From positions 124,001 through 188,000 of the forward strand of contig KQ965741.1 of the NCBI GenBank assembly GCA_001574975.1: 64,000 nt of DNA, written 5' to 3'. The notes under the pieces are model-generated. The model saw nothing but the letters and a program-made list of their open reading frames with translations, ran no database searches and was not told the DNA's origin. The stretch is from Gonapodya prolifera JEL478 (taxonomy: Eukaryota > Monoblepharomycota > Monoblepharidomycetes > Monoblepharidales > Gonapodyaceae). The position numbers and the translations under genes are program-made. Below are positions 22,041 to 32,462 of the stretch, piece by piece. The stretch's first letter is position 1; each line of letters begins with the position of its first letter.

Positions 22041-25000
22041 TCACTCCGAGTCTGATCCAAGGTAAATTTCAGGGAAATCGTCGTCATTATTGTCCTCGTT
22101 TTTGTTTTCGGTACTCCCTAGAGACGTATCCATTGCATCAGCCAAGTGTGAACGATCATCCTTGTCCTGTTGTCGTAATGGTGCTGTTTGTGGATCGCGT
22201 ACACTCGACGAATCGTTGAAACTGTACTGCAATATTTTTGCAGTGTCGGTACCATTGACGGCTGACAATTGTGAAGGAGCGGTACTTCCAGTTGGATTCA
22301 AAACAGGGGGATTAGGTTTTGGTTGTGGAGGGGGGTTGAAAGAGTTCGAAATGAAGGTTGTTTTGGGTGCCATAGTCTCCGATTCCACCGGAACTGACTG
22401 CGGCGCCGGAGCCAAAAAGGTGTAGCTCAGCTCAGGTGGTTGTACCGGCATGTGAATGGACGATGGCTCCACATCCATGTCGTGTGCTCTGGTAGCCTCC
22501 GAAGTTTCGCCTAATCGATAGGTCTCCAAATGTGTCTCTCTCGACGCCATCCTTGTACTTGGCGCGAACCGTGCGAGGCCAAACCCTCCTTGGTCTGGTG
22601 AAACTTTCTCTCGATCCTCGGATGGGAGTGGCGGCCTACCATATGGTGGAAAGCGAGGATGAATGACGCTATCCATCGTAAACGTCGCGTGTTGACAAAA
22701 CAGGCGAATCTGAAATGTAAACAAAGCAGTAGTGAGTCACCGGTGACCTTCCCTCCAATGCACAATATTATGGCAGTACTAACATCTTCCCGTGGATCAT
22801 TCGCACCACCAATGGAAAAAGCCTTGCTCGCAGCCCCAGTTAACCCCCTAACATTGGGTTCTGCGAGGACGAGATCTAGCAGACATCGATATTGGATTTC
22901 CCGTAGTTGGTCGGGAAGCTTTGACGAATAATGGAGAACCTGGCGGAGGATTGTGTTGGGGAGGGTGGCGGGAAGCTTTTGGGACGGCAAATTGCGCAAA
23001 ATCGCAGAGAGAGCTGTGAGAAACACCATCACATTAATGTCATGTTTCATTAGATGATCCTTCGAATGTAGTGTAACACACCTTTCGACGCTGCAACAGC
23101 AACGGCAACTTTTGGGCCTTGCACTACAATCTTTGGGCTCGAGGTCGATACGTGGACTTGTCCCTGGCCCTGCCGCTTCTGCTTTTTCCACGACGTGTTC
23201 TCAGAGGTTTGCGCATCGCCCGCGCTCGATGCTGAAGTCGCCGCTTGGTCAGGTGTGAGGGCGATGATGTCGTACAAGGTGCATAAAAGTATGTCCTGAA
23301 GGCCGTCTCCGGTGAGGAGGAAACCAGCACCGTAGAAGTCAATGGCGGTCTCGAGTAAAGCGTATGCAATCAACCTAGTGCTATTCGGGTGTGCGAGTAG
23401 GTGTGAGATACACGTTTAACGAGTGCAATTGTCAGGATCCTCACGAATCGGAATGTTCGACCATGAGTAATCGCTTCACGATGCCAGAAATGGTCCGAAT
23501 GTAAGGGAGGAGGAGGTCTTTCAGACTGCATTCCCGGGGCAATCATCAAAATGACTCCGCATTTCAAAGAGGTAGAAACATAACCACCTCATCATTGTGC
23601 TCATCAAGACACGCGCAGCACCCCCATAAAGCTGGGGTAGAATGGACATTAATATCGATGCTTCCTCCACATCCGGGGGATGCTTTAGCTGAGAGAGAGG
23701 AACGAATACGGAATGAGTTTCACATGAACACTTCGATTGGTGCGGGATCAGAGTCACGTACGTCCATTCCCTCATAAACACTCGATATTCGCTCGCAAAA
23801 AGAGAGCAAGAGCTCGACTGGCGCCTGGACCTCGGATGAAATGAAACTAGCCCCGAGCAAGCGAGCGACGCAGACTGTGAGTGAAGAAAGCCTATTCAGG
23901 CGTGCGGGGAGGCAGGAGAGGTAGTCGCCATGTTGGATTGGGGGGAGGTCGAGGATTTGAGTTGGTTGAGGCGGGCGGGAAGCTGCATGTGGGGGGCATT
24001 TTGATGTAAAATAATTATTGCGAATAGAAAAAACGAACATGTACTCACACTCCTCAACAGAACGAAGCAAGATGTTGAGTTCGGTATGAGCACTGCCAAG
24101 CGTCTTCACGAGCCTGGCATGCCATACCTGTGGAATGGCACCCTTTCCGCCAATGAGACACAGTCCGCCAAGACAGTCTGCGGCGAGACCGGGAAGGGTG
24201 GAGGGCGTGTCACGGCCTCCTGTGAGAAACCGAAGAGAAAGTTTCTCAATGTTGGGGGCCTGGGCCTTCGCCAGTGAGGAAAAGGTGGTCAGTATGTCAA
24301 AGAGTTGACGAAGTACGGCGGCCTTGGAAAAGTTGAGAGGGTGAGCAACGTGATGCTGAAGGAGCGAGAGCGGTATGAGCCTCACCTGCACTTCGTGGTC
24401 AGAGTCGCTTTTCTCTGCGACAGACAGCAGCGCTTCAACCAACTTCCCCACGTTTGTCGCAGTAACATCGCGATAGAGTTCGGGAAAATCAGAGCTCATA
24501 CGAAAGAGTAGAAATAACGTCTCGCCTGCACCAAGAATTGCATGCGGCGACGTTTCAGGACGCTGCCGCGAACGTTAGACACAAAAAGGAGTCATATCCA
24601 TTAATCAGTGTGCTAAGTCGGTCCATGTGGGCGCAACTCACTCGAATGTGATTCATCAATCCTGCCGTCCAAGTTGCAAAGTACGACGGGAACAACTCCG
24701 GGCACTGCACCACAGTTTCTTTGACCAGAGTCGCGCCGATCCGCCGACTGTACTCGGAACGAGATGTAAGCAGGGAGCTCACGCGAACGAGCCATGGGTG
24801 AAGGCGGCTGGACAGGGTGGAGATAAAGTCTTTGGAATTGGAGCCGTTCGGGTCCACAAAGGCGGCGACCGTGTTCCCTGTTTCCGCTGCAACTTCATCC
24901 CTGATGCGCGCGAGTGTGCGTTGCTTCGAGATGAGCTCGATCGAAGCATGAAGAAGGGATGAATTATGTAAAGATGGGCTGCTCGTTTGGGAGCCATTGT

Positions 25001-25076
25001 CGATGTCTGGCGCTGTCAGAACCCTCGATATCAGCAGCTCGAGCGTTCGTCGTGGATGTGGGCGATTGCGGTTCAT
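22041..25076 (-). CDS. RIX1: pre-rRNA-processing protein RIX1 (PELP1 family)
   Basis: Subunit of the Rix1/PELP1 complex that acts with Rea1 on pre-60S particles. Start at 25076 (MNRNRPHPRRTLELLISRVL). The N-terminal RIX1 region is helical: HASIELISKQRTLARIRDEV, SKDFISTLSSRLHPWLVRVS, RIGATLVKETVVQCPELFPS, then DVTATNVGKLVEALLSVAEK, IEKLSLRFLTGGRDTPSTLP, LAADCLGGLCLIGGKGAIPQ and WHARLVKTLGSAHTELNILL. The C-terminal half is disordered and Pro-rich, ending in an acidic tail (NNDDDFPEIYLGSDSE), the usual end of Rix1/PELP1 proteins. About nine introns. Family call rests on architecture and local similarity. Confidence 0.75.
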
Positions 25077-25082
25077 TGCCAA

Positions 25083-26566
25083 TCGAGCCTCGACGAAAGT
25101 CAGGTCTTCTCTTTTCCCCGGCTAATCTCGGTTAAATTTGGTGCTGCGGCCCACTCTTCCAATCCCCTCCCTTTCAGTGTCCATCCGTTTCTTTGGGGAC
25201 GCGGCATCTGGCCGCTCACGGAAAGGACCCCGATACGTAATGCCCCATCATCCTGCTACACCTGTAGCGTTTGAAAATTCCTGTGGCGTCGTCCACTTTC
25301 TGGTTGGCGTCGATGCTAACAGAGGGCCTCTACGAGTAGCGCTTGCGGATATCGTCTTCTGCAAGGTCGATCCCACTGTCGCACAATCAAACATTGCCCT
25401 GGAAGGAACAATACGTTTCAACTTTCTTCCAACCTTGCAGCTCACAGTGTTGGACGCAGATCCGTTTCAGTGATGTTGCTGGGAGCAAAGCTCTACCTCA
25501 ACGGAGGCCCACTCTTGAGCGGGGTTGCATTGCATGAGAGACGAAGGCCGTGGAAGTGGCATCTCCTGTTTGTTGATTACATATACATTCTGCTCTCTGT
25601 TCTCACTGCAATTTGGTAGGTGCAGCACAGCATGATGTTCAGCTCATGAAGAACACATGTGTACGGTACAGTACGTACTTGTCCTTCATGTACTGGGTAA
25701 CATATCTGGATGCAGACAAAGAGCCGGAAAACCAAAGAGTGCTCCCTCAAGAACCCTCCGACTGGTGCCTTTCTCCAGCAGATACTGCGTGTGTACTACA
25801 GCGGCCTTGTTCTCCTCACCGGCGCATGCAAGGGTGGGGGGCGGGGGGCGGGCAGCTATGGTGGGGGTTAGCGGGCAGGTGAAAGGGTCCTTATCCGTTG
25901 CGAATGTGGTGGGAGGAGTGGGAATCAATCACACGAGAGAGCCCATCAGAACCACACCCCTCTCCTTTCATTTACTTGGAACCTACAATTTTTAGATCTA
26001 TTTCCAATCCGTTCGTGGGATGCGCCCGACCGATAGCGGCGTGACCAACCTGCCGTTCACCTGAGTGCGATCATCCTCACGACCCCGCCCAATACACTTG
26101 CTGCTTCCTCCCAAAAGTGTGCGTGCCACGGTGGACGGGCTCCGGCTATTCTTCATCTCGGGGACCGCTGTCGTGGAGGTAGGGAATCGTGATGCTCGTT
26201 AGGCACGTGCGGCTGCAGAAACGGTGGTGCGGGTGGAGGAAGAGTGATTTGAGTGTGGATGTGGCCTGTGGAAGATGTGTGACCCAAGCCGTATGCTGTC
26301 GATGTGGATACCTTTGGTTGCGTGTGGTTGTGATTATTGTCTGCATGCAAGAAATTGAATATATACGTTGCATGGCATAATGTTGTGTCCACTGCACCCG
26401 TGGCTCTAGCTCTCATTCCAACTGTCACTCGGACTGACTCTAATTCTGACTTTGACTGTATTATTATGTACACATCATTGCAAACGAGGAAGACACTCTT
26501 TTTCCCCCCATCCCAACTGTCCCCAAACCGCCAACACCACCACATACCCAAACCCCCGACCCAGCC
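25083..26566. other. sparse 1.5-kb interval between RIX1 and mL54
   Basis: Between the start of RIX1 and the end of mL54, both on the minus strand. Besides the weak plus-strand ORFs listed separately (25138-25619), it has G-rich low-complexity DNA at 25830-25880, an ATTGC- and CA-rich stretch at 26250-26480 and a C-rich stretch at 26500-26560. I see no convincing gene in 25620-26566. Confidence 0.4.
25138..25619 (+). CDS. possible small membrane-protein gene, unidentified
   Basis: Two frames look protein-like but match nothing I know. The first (25138-25473) includes NSCGVVHFLVGVDANRGPL and GTIRFNFLPTLQLTVLDADP. The second starts ATG 25473 and reads MLLGAKLYLNGGPLLSGV, then RRRPWKWHLLFVDYIYILLS with a single membrane segment, to TAG at 25617-25619 or a GTAGG donor there. 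The short leader, Arg/Trp motif and one membrane helix faintly recall selenoprotein K-like proteins, and a Gly-rich frame lies downstream (about 25820-25870), but this is weak. It may be one spliced gene, two, or none. Confidence 0.22.
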
Positions 26567-27075
26567 CTATCGCTTTCCCCTTTGGGCATTCGCGTATACG
26601 ATCTTTCTATTGTTCTGCATGCGGAGGTACGCTCTGGAGGGCGGTTTCGAGCCATCGGGCGAGCCTGCCTCGTCGCCCCAGTCCTTATCCTTGCGCTTTG
26701 TCTGGTCAGCGAGGGCGAATACCCAGGGTGGGCTTTTGTGGGGAAGAGGTGGGGGTGGGTGGGTTGGGAGAGAGGCATGACGGTGAGAGGACAGCAAACT
26801 CACTATTCTGAGTCGTCCATTGCGACGGGATCGGACTTCCCGACGAAAAAATTGAGTCCCTTGAGCGGCGTTCCCTTTGGCACGGACGATTTGGGTGCAG
26901 TGTCGTCAGCAGATGGAGAGTGCGAGCATGTTGAGGAGGAGAAGAGTGCTGTTCGGGACAGCGATGCGCGCGAGGGAGGAAGCGACGATGCGACGGGAGA
27001 GGAGTGGCAGAGTGGGATGCGGAGTGCACGCAGAGGGGATAGCGCGGTGCGGGAGAGTGGGAGTGCAGAAGACAT
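26567..27075 (-). CDS. MRPL54: mitochondrial large-subunit ribosomal protein mL54
   Basis: Starts MSSALPLSRTALSPLRALRI at 27075: a Ser/Arg-rich presequence without acidic residues, suited to mitochondrial import. The mature part has VPKGTPLKGLNFFVGKSDPV and AMDDSEYPPWVF across one intron (about 26805-26725), matching the mL54 signature KGxNxxxxxxDPxALxDxEYPxWLx. Then KRKDKDWGDE, a short insert and the C-terminal RAYLRMQNNRKIVYANAQRG, which matches the family's L-R-x-x-x-R/N-x-x-I-x-x-N end. Total about 130 residues, the usual length. Head to head with uL24m, another mitoribosomal large-subunit gene. Confidence 0.85.
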
Positions 27076-27144
27076 GGTGGGTGGGTGGTTGTGACCGCAG
27101 CCTTCTTCACTTCAGTCTTGTCTTCACCTGCAAACACCGCGCCG
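27076..27144. promoter_or_regulatory. shared promoter of mL54 and uL24m
   Basis: 69 bp between ATG 27075 (minus) and ATG 27145 (plus); if uL24m uses the in-frame upstream ATG at 27085 the gap is only 9 bp. The stretch includes CTTCACTTCAG. Both genes encode mitoribosomal large-subunit proteins, so a shared core promoter would co-express them. Confidence 0.55.
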
Positions 27145-27276
27145 ATGAGCTCCAAGATATACAACAAAATCAAGGGTGGGAACGTGTTCAAGCCAAAGAA
27201 GGTCAACGCCAGACCAGAGGACTATCTCAAGAGACCAAAGATTCTTGTCGGCGACTTGGTACGCACTCGCGCTCTT

Positions 27277-27314
<38 letters not shown>

Positions 27315-29053
27315 TACCACGCCATCTCACTCCGCGTGCTCTGTCCCCACTCACTCCCATCCCGATCCATACCCATCGATACCCACCCGGCGCTCCCCTC
27401 ACCCACACCGACACCCACACGCGCGCGCTACAGGTCCAAGTCCTCAAGGGATCCTCAGCAGGCCAGCAGGGGAAGGTCACCAGACTGGACAGAGATAGAT
27501 CGCTCATCTATGTCGAGGGCGTCGCAAAGGTGCGTGGGTGATGCGGTGCATTTCCTGGTTTCACGTCTCTCACCACTCCACTTTCTACCCACCCTCCGCA
27601 CCCCACACCCCACACCCCACATCCCACACCACGCGTCCTACCAGCGCATACATCGCATAGCCCCGAACCCGCAGTTCCCAGACGGCACAACAGTCACGCT
27701 CGACGGACCCCTTCGGTACTCTAACGTCGCCCTCGTCGACCCAATTCACAAGTGAGTCCGAAAATGTGGGAATGGAGTGATGGCCAACTGGTGGCGACGG
27801 GATGATGGCGTGGGGGGAGGGCGAGTGCGGGAAAGGAAGAATGGGGGCGCAGGATGAAGGAAGGACGACGAGAGAGGATTGGGGATGGGGTGGAGCGGAG
27901 GGATGTAAACTGGCAGGAACGAGAGAGAAGTACGGGTGGAGTCGTACGTGGAGAAGAGGGTCGAAAGGAGTCGAGGAGGTGGAAAACGGGTGGGAACGAT
28001 TAGAGTGGGAGACGAGCGATGGGGCAGTGGAGGAGTGGAGGAGTGGAACGTGGGGAGAGGGGGGGAGTGGAGGGGAAGGGGGGTCAAGTTCGAGTAAAGG
28101 AGGGGAGTAGTGGAAAGCGCAGGAGCCGGGGGACGCACCCCGTCTATCGCGTGGAAACACCGCAACGGCACAGCGGCACAACGGAAGGATGCTACACCAT
28201 ACAAAGCCTGGCACCCATATAGTATCTTCGAGGTCGTCGTCCGACGTGCCGGCGTGTGCGTGTACGTGTACGGCGAGCGCATGTCGAGTCGCGCAGGGCG
28301 CCTCTGCCTCCGGGAGTGTGGTGTGCGCAAATGATCCGCGAATGGCGAACGGAGCCGTGTGTTTGCCTTTTTGCATTGTGCAGACCATTCTGTAATCTGT
28401 GGCTCGGATTTCTCACATCTGATGTGTGGCGTCTGCCTTGCGTTTCGTTGACTTCCCCTTGTCTTGCCTACCCTCCTAATCTGTCCACTCTTCCCCCTTC
28501 CCCCCATCCCGCCGTCCCATTCCACCTATACCCAATTCCCCCACCCACCTCCTTTCCCCCCCTCAGAACCCCCACGAAAGTAACCTACACCCTCGCGCAC
28601 CACCCAGGCACGGGACTCACCGAGAAGTACCGCGTGTCCAAGCTGTCGGGCGAGATCATTCCGTTCCCGAAGGATGCGGATGAGACTGAGGATGCTGTTG
28701 GTGCGTGCTTTCGGGGGGGGGGTAAAGGGGTGTTGGGGAATGCCGGGAGGTGGTTAGTGGAGGAAGGCGTGTGGTCGCACATGTGTCTGGAGTGGGGGTA
28801 GCAGACCGATTAAGTGCCGTTGGGAGTGTGAGATAGATGGGTGTGCGGGACGACATCGCTTGCGCACGAGAAGACTTTCCCCGCGCCCCAACCAACCAAC
28901 CAACCTGTTACAGAAGGACCCCGCGACACGACATCCAAAATCCTGGACCAAGTCACCTTCACCGCGTCCTACACTACACCGCCCTTCCCCACGCCGCTGC
29001 TGAACGAGATCTTTCGATGGGAGAGGCATGGAAAGGGCGGAAAGGCGTTGTAG
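27145..29053 (+). CDS. MRPL24: mitochondrial large-subunit ribosomal protein uL24m (KOW domain)
   Basis: MSSKIYNKIKGGNVFKPKKV, DYLKRPKILVGDLVQVLKGS, AGQQGKVTRLDRDRSLIYVE and GVAKRIHRIAPNPQFPDGTT: the KOW motif and the rest of the L24 fold, with TLDGPLRYSNVALVDPIHK. After a very long intron (about 27752-28566) come TKVTYTLAHHPGTGLTEKYR, VSKLSGEIIPFPKDADETED, and GPRDTTSKILDQVTFTASYT to the stop at 29053. The C-terminal extension is as in mitochondrial L24. The first intron (27259-27430) carries 37 consecutive C (27278-27314). An in-frame ATG at 27085 would add 20 residues (MVVTAAFFTSVLSSPANTAP), with no Arg, so the 27145 start is preferred but not certain. Confidence 0.85.
27278..27314 (+). 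repeat. poly-C tract of 37 nt inside a uL24m intron
   Basis: Uninterrupted run of 37 C on the coding strand, soon after the intron's donor. It is far longer than the 14-17 nt homopolymers in other introns of this window (16810-16826 C, 19244-19260 T, 61472-61485 G). Exact length may be affected by sequencing slippage. Confidence 0.8.
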
Positions 29054-29411
29054 GGTCATCGGTTCGGCGTGGGGGGTTGATGGGTCGGTTACGAGGGGAA
29101 GAGTTAGGTGGGGAAGGCAGTGTGGGGTGGTGTTCGGTGGGGGAAAGGACATTTGTCGAAGGGCTAAGCGAGCACCATCATCGGAGCACATAATTTTTTT
29201 TGCACTGTATACATGAAAGAAAAGAGAACCGCGGCTCAAATTACGAATAAAAAATATGTGCGCGCCAACGAACACGCCCGCGTGCGACTCTGGGGGACTG
29301 TCCGGCCACCCGCTCTGGGGGGCCGAGGCCGGGACACGCCCCAAACACAACCAGAACCACCCCGTCCGCCCAGCCTACACAGACTCCTCCTGCACCACCA
29401 CGAAAGCCCCA

Positions 29412-31892
29412 TTACATAACCTTACATTTCTTGTTCACATCCGCCCCCCCCTTGGGCGGCCTCGGCCTGGCGCCATCCCACGACATGCGGCTGTTCCCGC
29501 CCTGAGGCTTGGGACCCGGGGCTTCGCCATGGACTGCGCGCATGAGGGCGAGGCGTTCCTGTTCCGTCATCTTCTCGCCGCGGTACATGATAGCCGACAT
29601 TTCGGAAAGCAGCACCTGCCAGGCGTACACTTCGCGCGCTTTTTGCTCCGTGGAGACGTTACCGTGAACGGCGGTCATGGCGTATACTCTGGTGAGGGGG
29701 GAGGTTGGTTGAGTCACTCGGTACACTCACGGATAACATAGAACTACTCACACCGACACCGTCATGGCCTTGTAGTCGTTGATACTGAGCCTGAGCCTGG
29801 TCCAGTGCATGTTGCCAATGAGCATGAGGTCCGCCACGACCTCGCGCTGATTCCGGCCCAGCGAGCGATGTGTCTGCGTCGCCACCGTATCGATGATCTT
29901 GACGAAGGGGAACGCGTCGGGTGAGGGGAAGAGCTTTTCATATTCTGTGGGGTGGGGGGTGGGCGTAGTGAGGGGCACGTCGGGAGGAAGTGAGGGGAGA
30001 GGAGACGAACCTGGATTCTCAGTGAAGAGACACTCCTTCGTGAGCCGCGCCTGTCATCAATCACACCGTCAGTAAATATTGCCCTACCAGACGACACCCG
30101 TGCCCCATCGCACAACTCACAAACTCCTCTACCAATCCGTCCCTCTTCAGCGCACTCCAACTCGCCACCACGTCGTCCATCTGCCGCTTGGTTACATTAA
30201 GGGTGAGATCCTCCCAGTGGTCCACCTGCTTCGACTTGATCAGCGCGGTCCAGTCCAAGTCGCTCTTGGAGATGGGCGCTGTGTGAGGGATGCTCGAGCC
30301 AGAATGTCGGGATTTGGTGCTGATGGAGCTGCGAGCCGTACCTTCGTGACCTGCCGCGCCTTGGTGAGGGGGATGGGGGGAAGGGGGTGGCGAAGGGTCG
30401 TAGAAGGGCGGCAGGGGACGTTGGGTTGGAGGCCCAACGGTTGGTGGGGGGAGGCTCAATCTGAGTTGGTTTAGTAAGTAATCGGTCATAACGTCGACCT
30501 TTCTCTCACAACACCTTTCGCAAACTCACTTAGAGAACATTGCCTTCAGCATCATGTCCTGCGGTGCAATGGCTTCCGCAAACGCCCTTTCGAGTTCCTC
30601 GACGGACAACTCCACAAATCGGACCAAGAGCCACAACTCCAGCTTGGACCTGTCGTCAATCTCGGGATGGTTCAAAACGTATCCTCGAATGACGCCGTAC
30701 GCCTCGGGTGCCCGCAGCGAGACCGCCCCGGTGGCATTTGGGGTTGTTACTTGTTTCATCAACTGCCGGAAGGCATCGGGAGTCATTGCAAGCAAGGCAG
30801 CGGGATTGTCCATAAAGTCAGGAAGCGGGGGCGCCTTGGGCGCGGGGACTTCCGGGGCTTGGGGCTCCACCTCTGACTGGTTGAACGGCACACGCGCCCA
30901 CAATGCATTCGTCTGGTCCAGAGAGAGCTGTCTGCCAGCTTTGAACTTGGCATCAACAAAGCGCTGGACAAGGCCGTAATTCTTGACCAGATCAGCGTGG
31001 TCGAGGATGCTCGCAAAGGTGTCGTAGGACGTGGCGGCAAGCGTGGCGTCAGTGGCGTCCGAGGAAACGACAACGGAGAGGAGCGCACTGCAGGCATTCA
31101 AATGGTAAGAGAAACACTTTCACATGCTCCACCGAAGTAACATCTCACTCCATTGCTCGATGTTCGATGTCCGGACAGCCCCAGATCCTCCCCTCCTTTG
31201 CGATGGTGAACAGGTCATCAGGCAACGTCGACTGTTGGTCAATCGCCGAATGCAAAAGATGTGTAGAGTAGTCGAAGAGAGTCCCCAGTTGGAAAAGATC
31301 CGATATCCGGTGGATCCCGACAACCTGATCCCACTTAGTGTCGGGGAGCGTCAGTTCATGCTCATCCAGGCTGTAAATCCACCATAGGCACAGGCCAAGG
31401 ACCTCGTGCAGAGAAGGATGAGCAGGGAGGACAGGAGTTTGGTAGATGGGAAGCCCTTTTGAACTCATGGTGGGTTGGGTGGAGGCGAAAAGGTCGTAGA
31501 AGTAGGGACTCCGATAAGCCAGCACGATACGATGGATGGGCAGCGAGCTCGACTGCATCCCAGAGAGATCCAGGCATAGCGGCCGGCGGAAACAAACGAG
31601 AGGTTCAGGGTCCTCATGAAAATGGGCACCATCAACCTGCCCCCACCTTTTCCTCTGTCGTTTTGATCTGCAACAGCGCATCAGCGAAGGTCCCCTCCTT
31701 CAAAAATGGTAGTAGGCCGGACAAACTGCCCGGCATCGAGCCCGGCATTGCTCTCGCTCGCTGTTTTCCGGGAGTTGCAGAAATTCGTCCGGTTGAAACG
31801 GTGTGTTGCGATCCGACGGAATTGCGCGACGCGGGCGAGGAATATACAGTCGATGACGTCGAATCGTCGGCGCCCGCGTGGCTGGAGAGCAT
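29412..31892 (-). CDS. BTB-BACK-globin fusion protein with C-terminal CaaX box (copy B)
   Basis: Paralogue of the gene at 11656-13998. Start MLSSHAGADDSTSSTVYSSP at 31892 (upstream in-frame ATG 31994 also possible). BTB: FADALLQIKTTEEK, LPIHRIVLAYRSPYFYDLF, VLGLCLWWIYSLDEHELTLP, GIHRISDLFQLGTLFDYSTH. BACK-like: TLAATSYDTFASILDHADLV and LWLLVRFVELSVEELERAFA. Pro/Ser linker, then the globin-like domain: LNVTKRQMDDVVASWSALKR, ECLFTENPEYEKLF (Pro C2 and Phe CD1 six residues apart, as in myoglobin; Phe codon 29928-29930), LIGNMHWTRLRLSINDYKAM (His F8 at 29805-29807) and YAWQVLLSEMSAIMYRG. Ends KKCKVM, a CaaX box. Phase and place of the BACK-to-linker intron match copy A (LLKAM-IK or MLKAMFSK then L-R). 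Confidence 0.82.
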
Positions 31893-32462
31893 TGGGTGAA
31901 GAGAAGTGTACTCTTTTCTGGGTCTGTCTAGTTTTACGCCACCGATGCATCCTTCATTGCCCACCCCTTTTCTTTCTTTCCTGCTCTCATTCACGCGAAA
32001 TGTAGCAATTGGCCATTGTGCTTAAAGTTTTACTCTTCCTCATTAGCACGTATTAAGTCATGCTTGTTCCATGAAATATGTGATCGAAGAGATAATTCGT
32101 CAGCCATTTTCATGAGACTAACTGAGCTGTTTCGGTTACCGCCTTCACCTCTACGAATATTCTTCTGCCGACCTTCTCTTCCTTGCATGGGATTGACCCC
32201 GACGGGTATGCTTCGGCATCGGTGTTTTCGCTCTCGCTCATCCACCAACAACTTGATGTGAGGAATCTCACGCTAAAAAAGAAGATATGGGCGGGAGGTG
32301 GTGCTGGGTGCCGGATGGTGAAAAGAATGGAAACAAGTATTCATGGTTCTGTTTCCTCCCCCACTCTTCCCAACTCGAGCCCCTGTCATGTTTAATCAGT
32401 TTTGATATTTGGAATATGTGCTAAATTTTCAGTGGAACGACAATCTCAACGACTTCCGTCCT
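31893..32462. promoter_or_regulatory. upstream region of BTB-globin B and 3' flank of SQT1
   Basis: 570 bp between the start of copy B and the end of the WD40 gene, both on the minus strand. A CAATTGGCCATTG stretch at 32007-32019 contains ATTGG/CCAAT-type sequences that would suit a promoter for copy B. No gene is seen. Confidence 0.4.

Noticed and set aside
27585-28525. Long minus-strand frames (about 260 codons) opposite the uL24m intron
   Set aside because: Their Pro/Ser/His-rich content comes only from the purine-rich strand of the intron; there is no domain and no start context.
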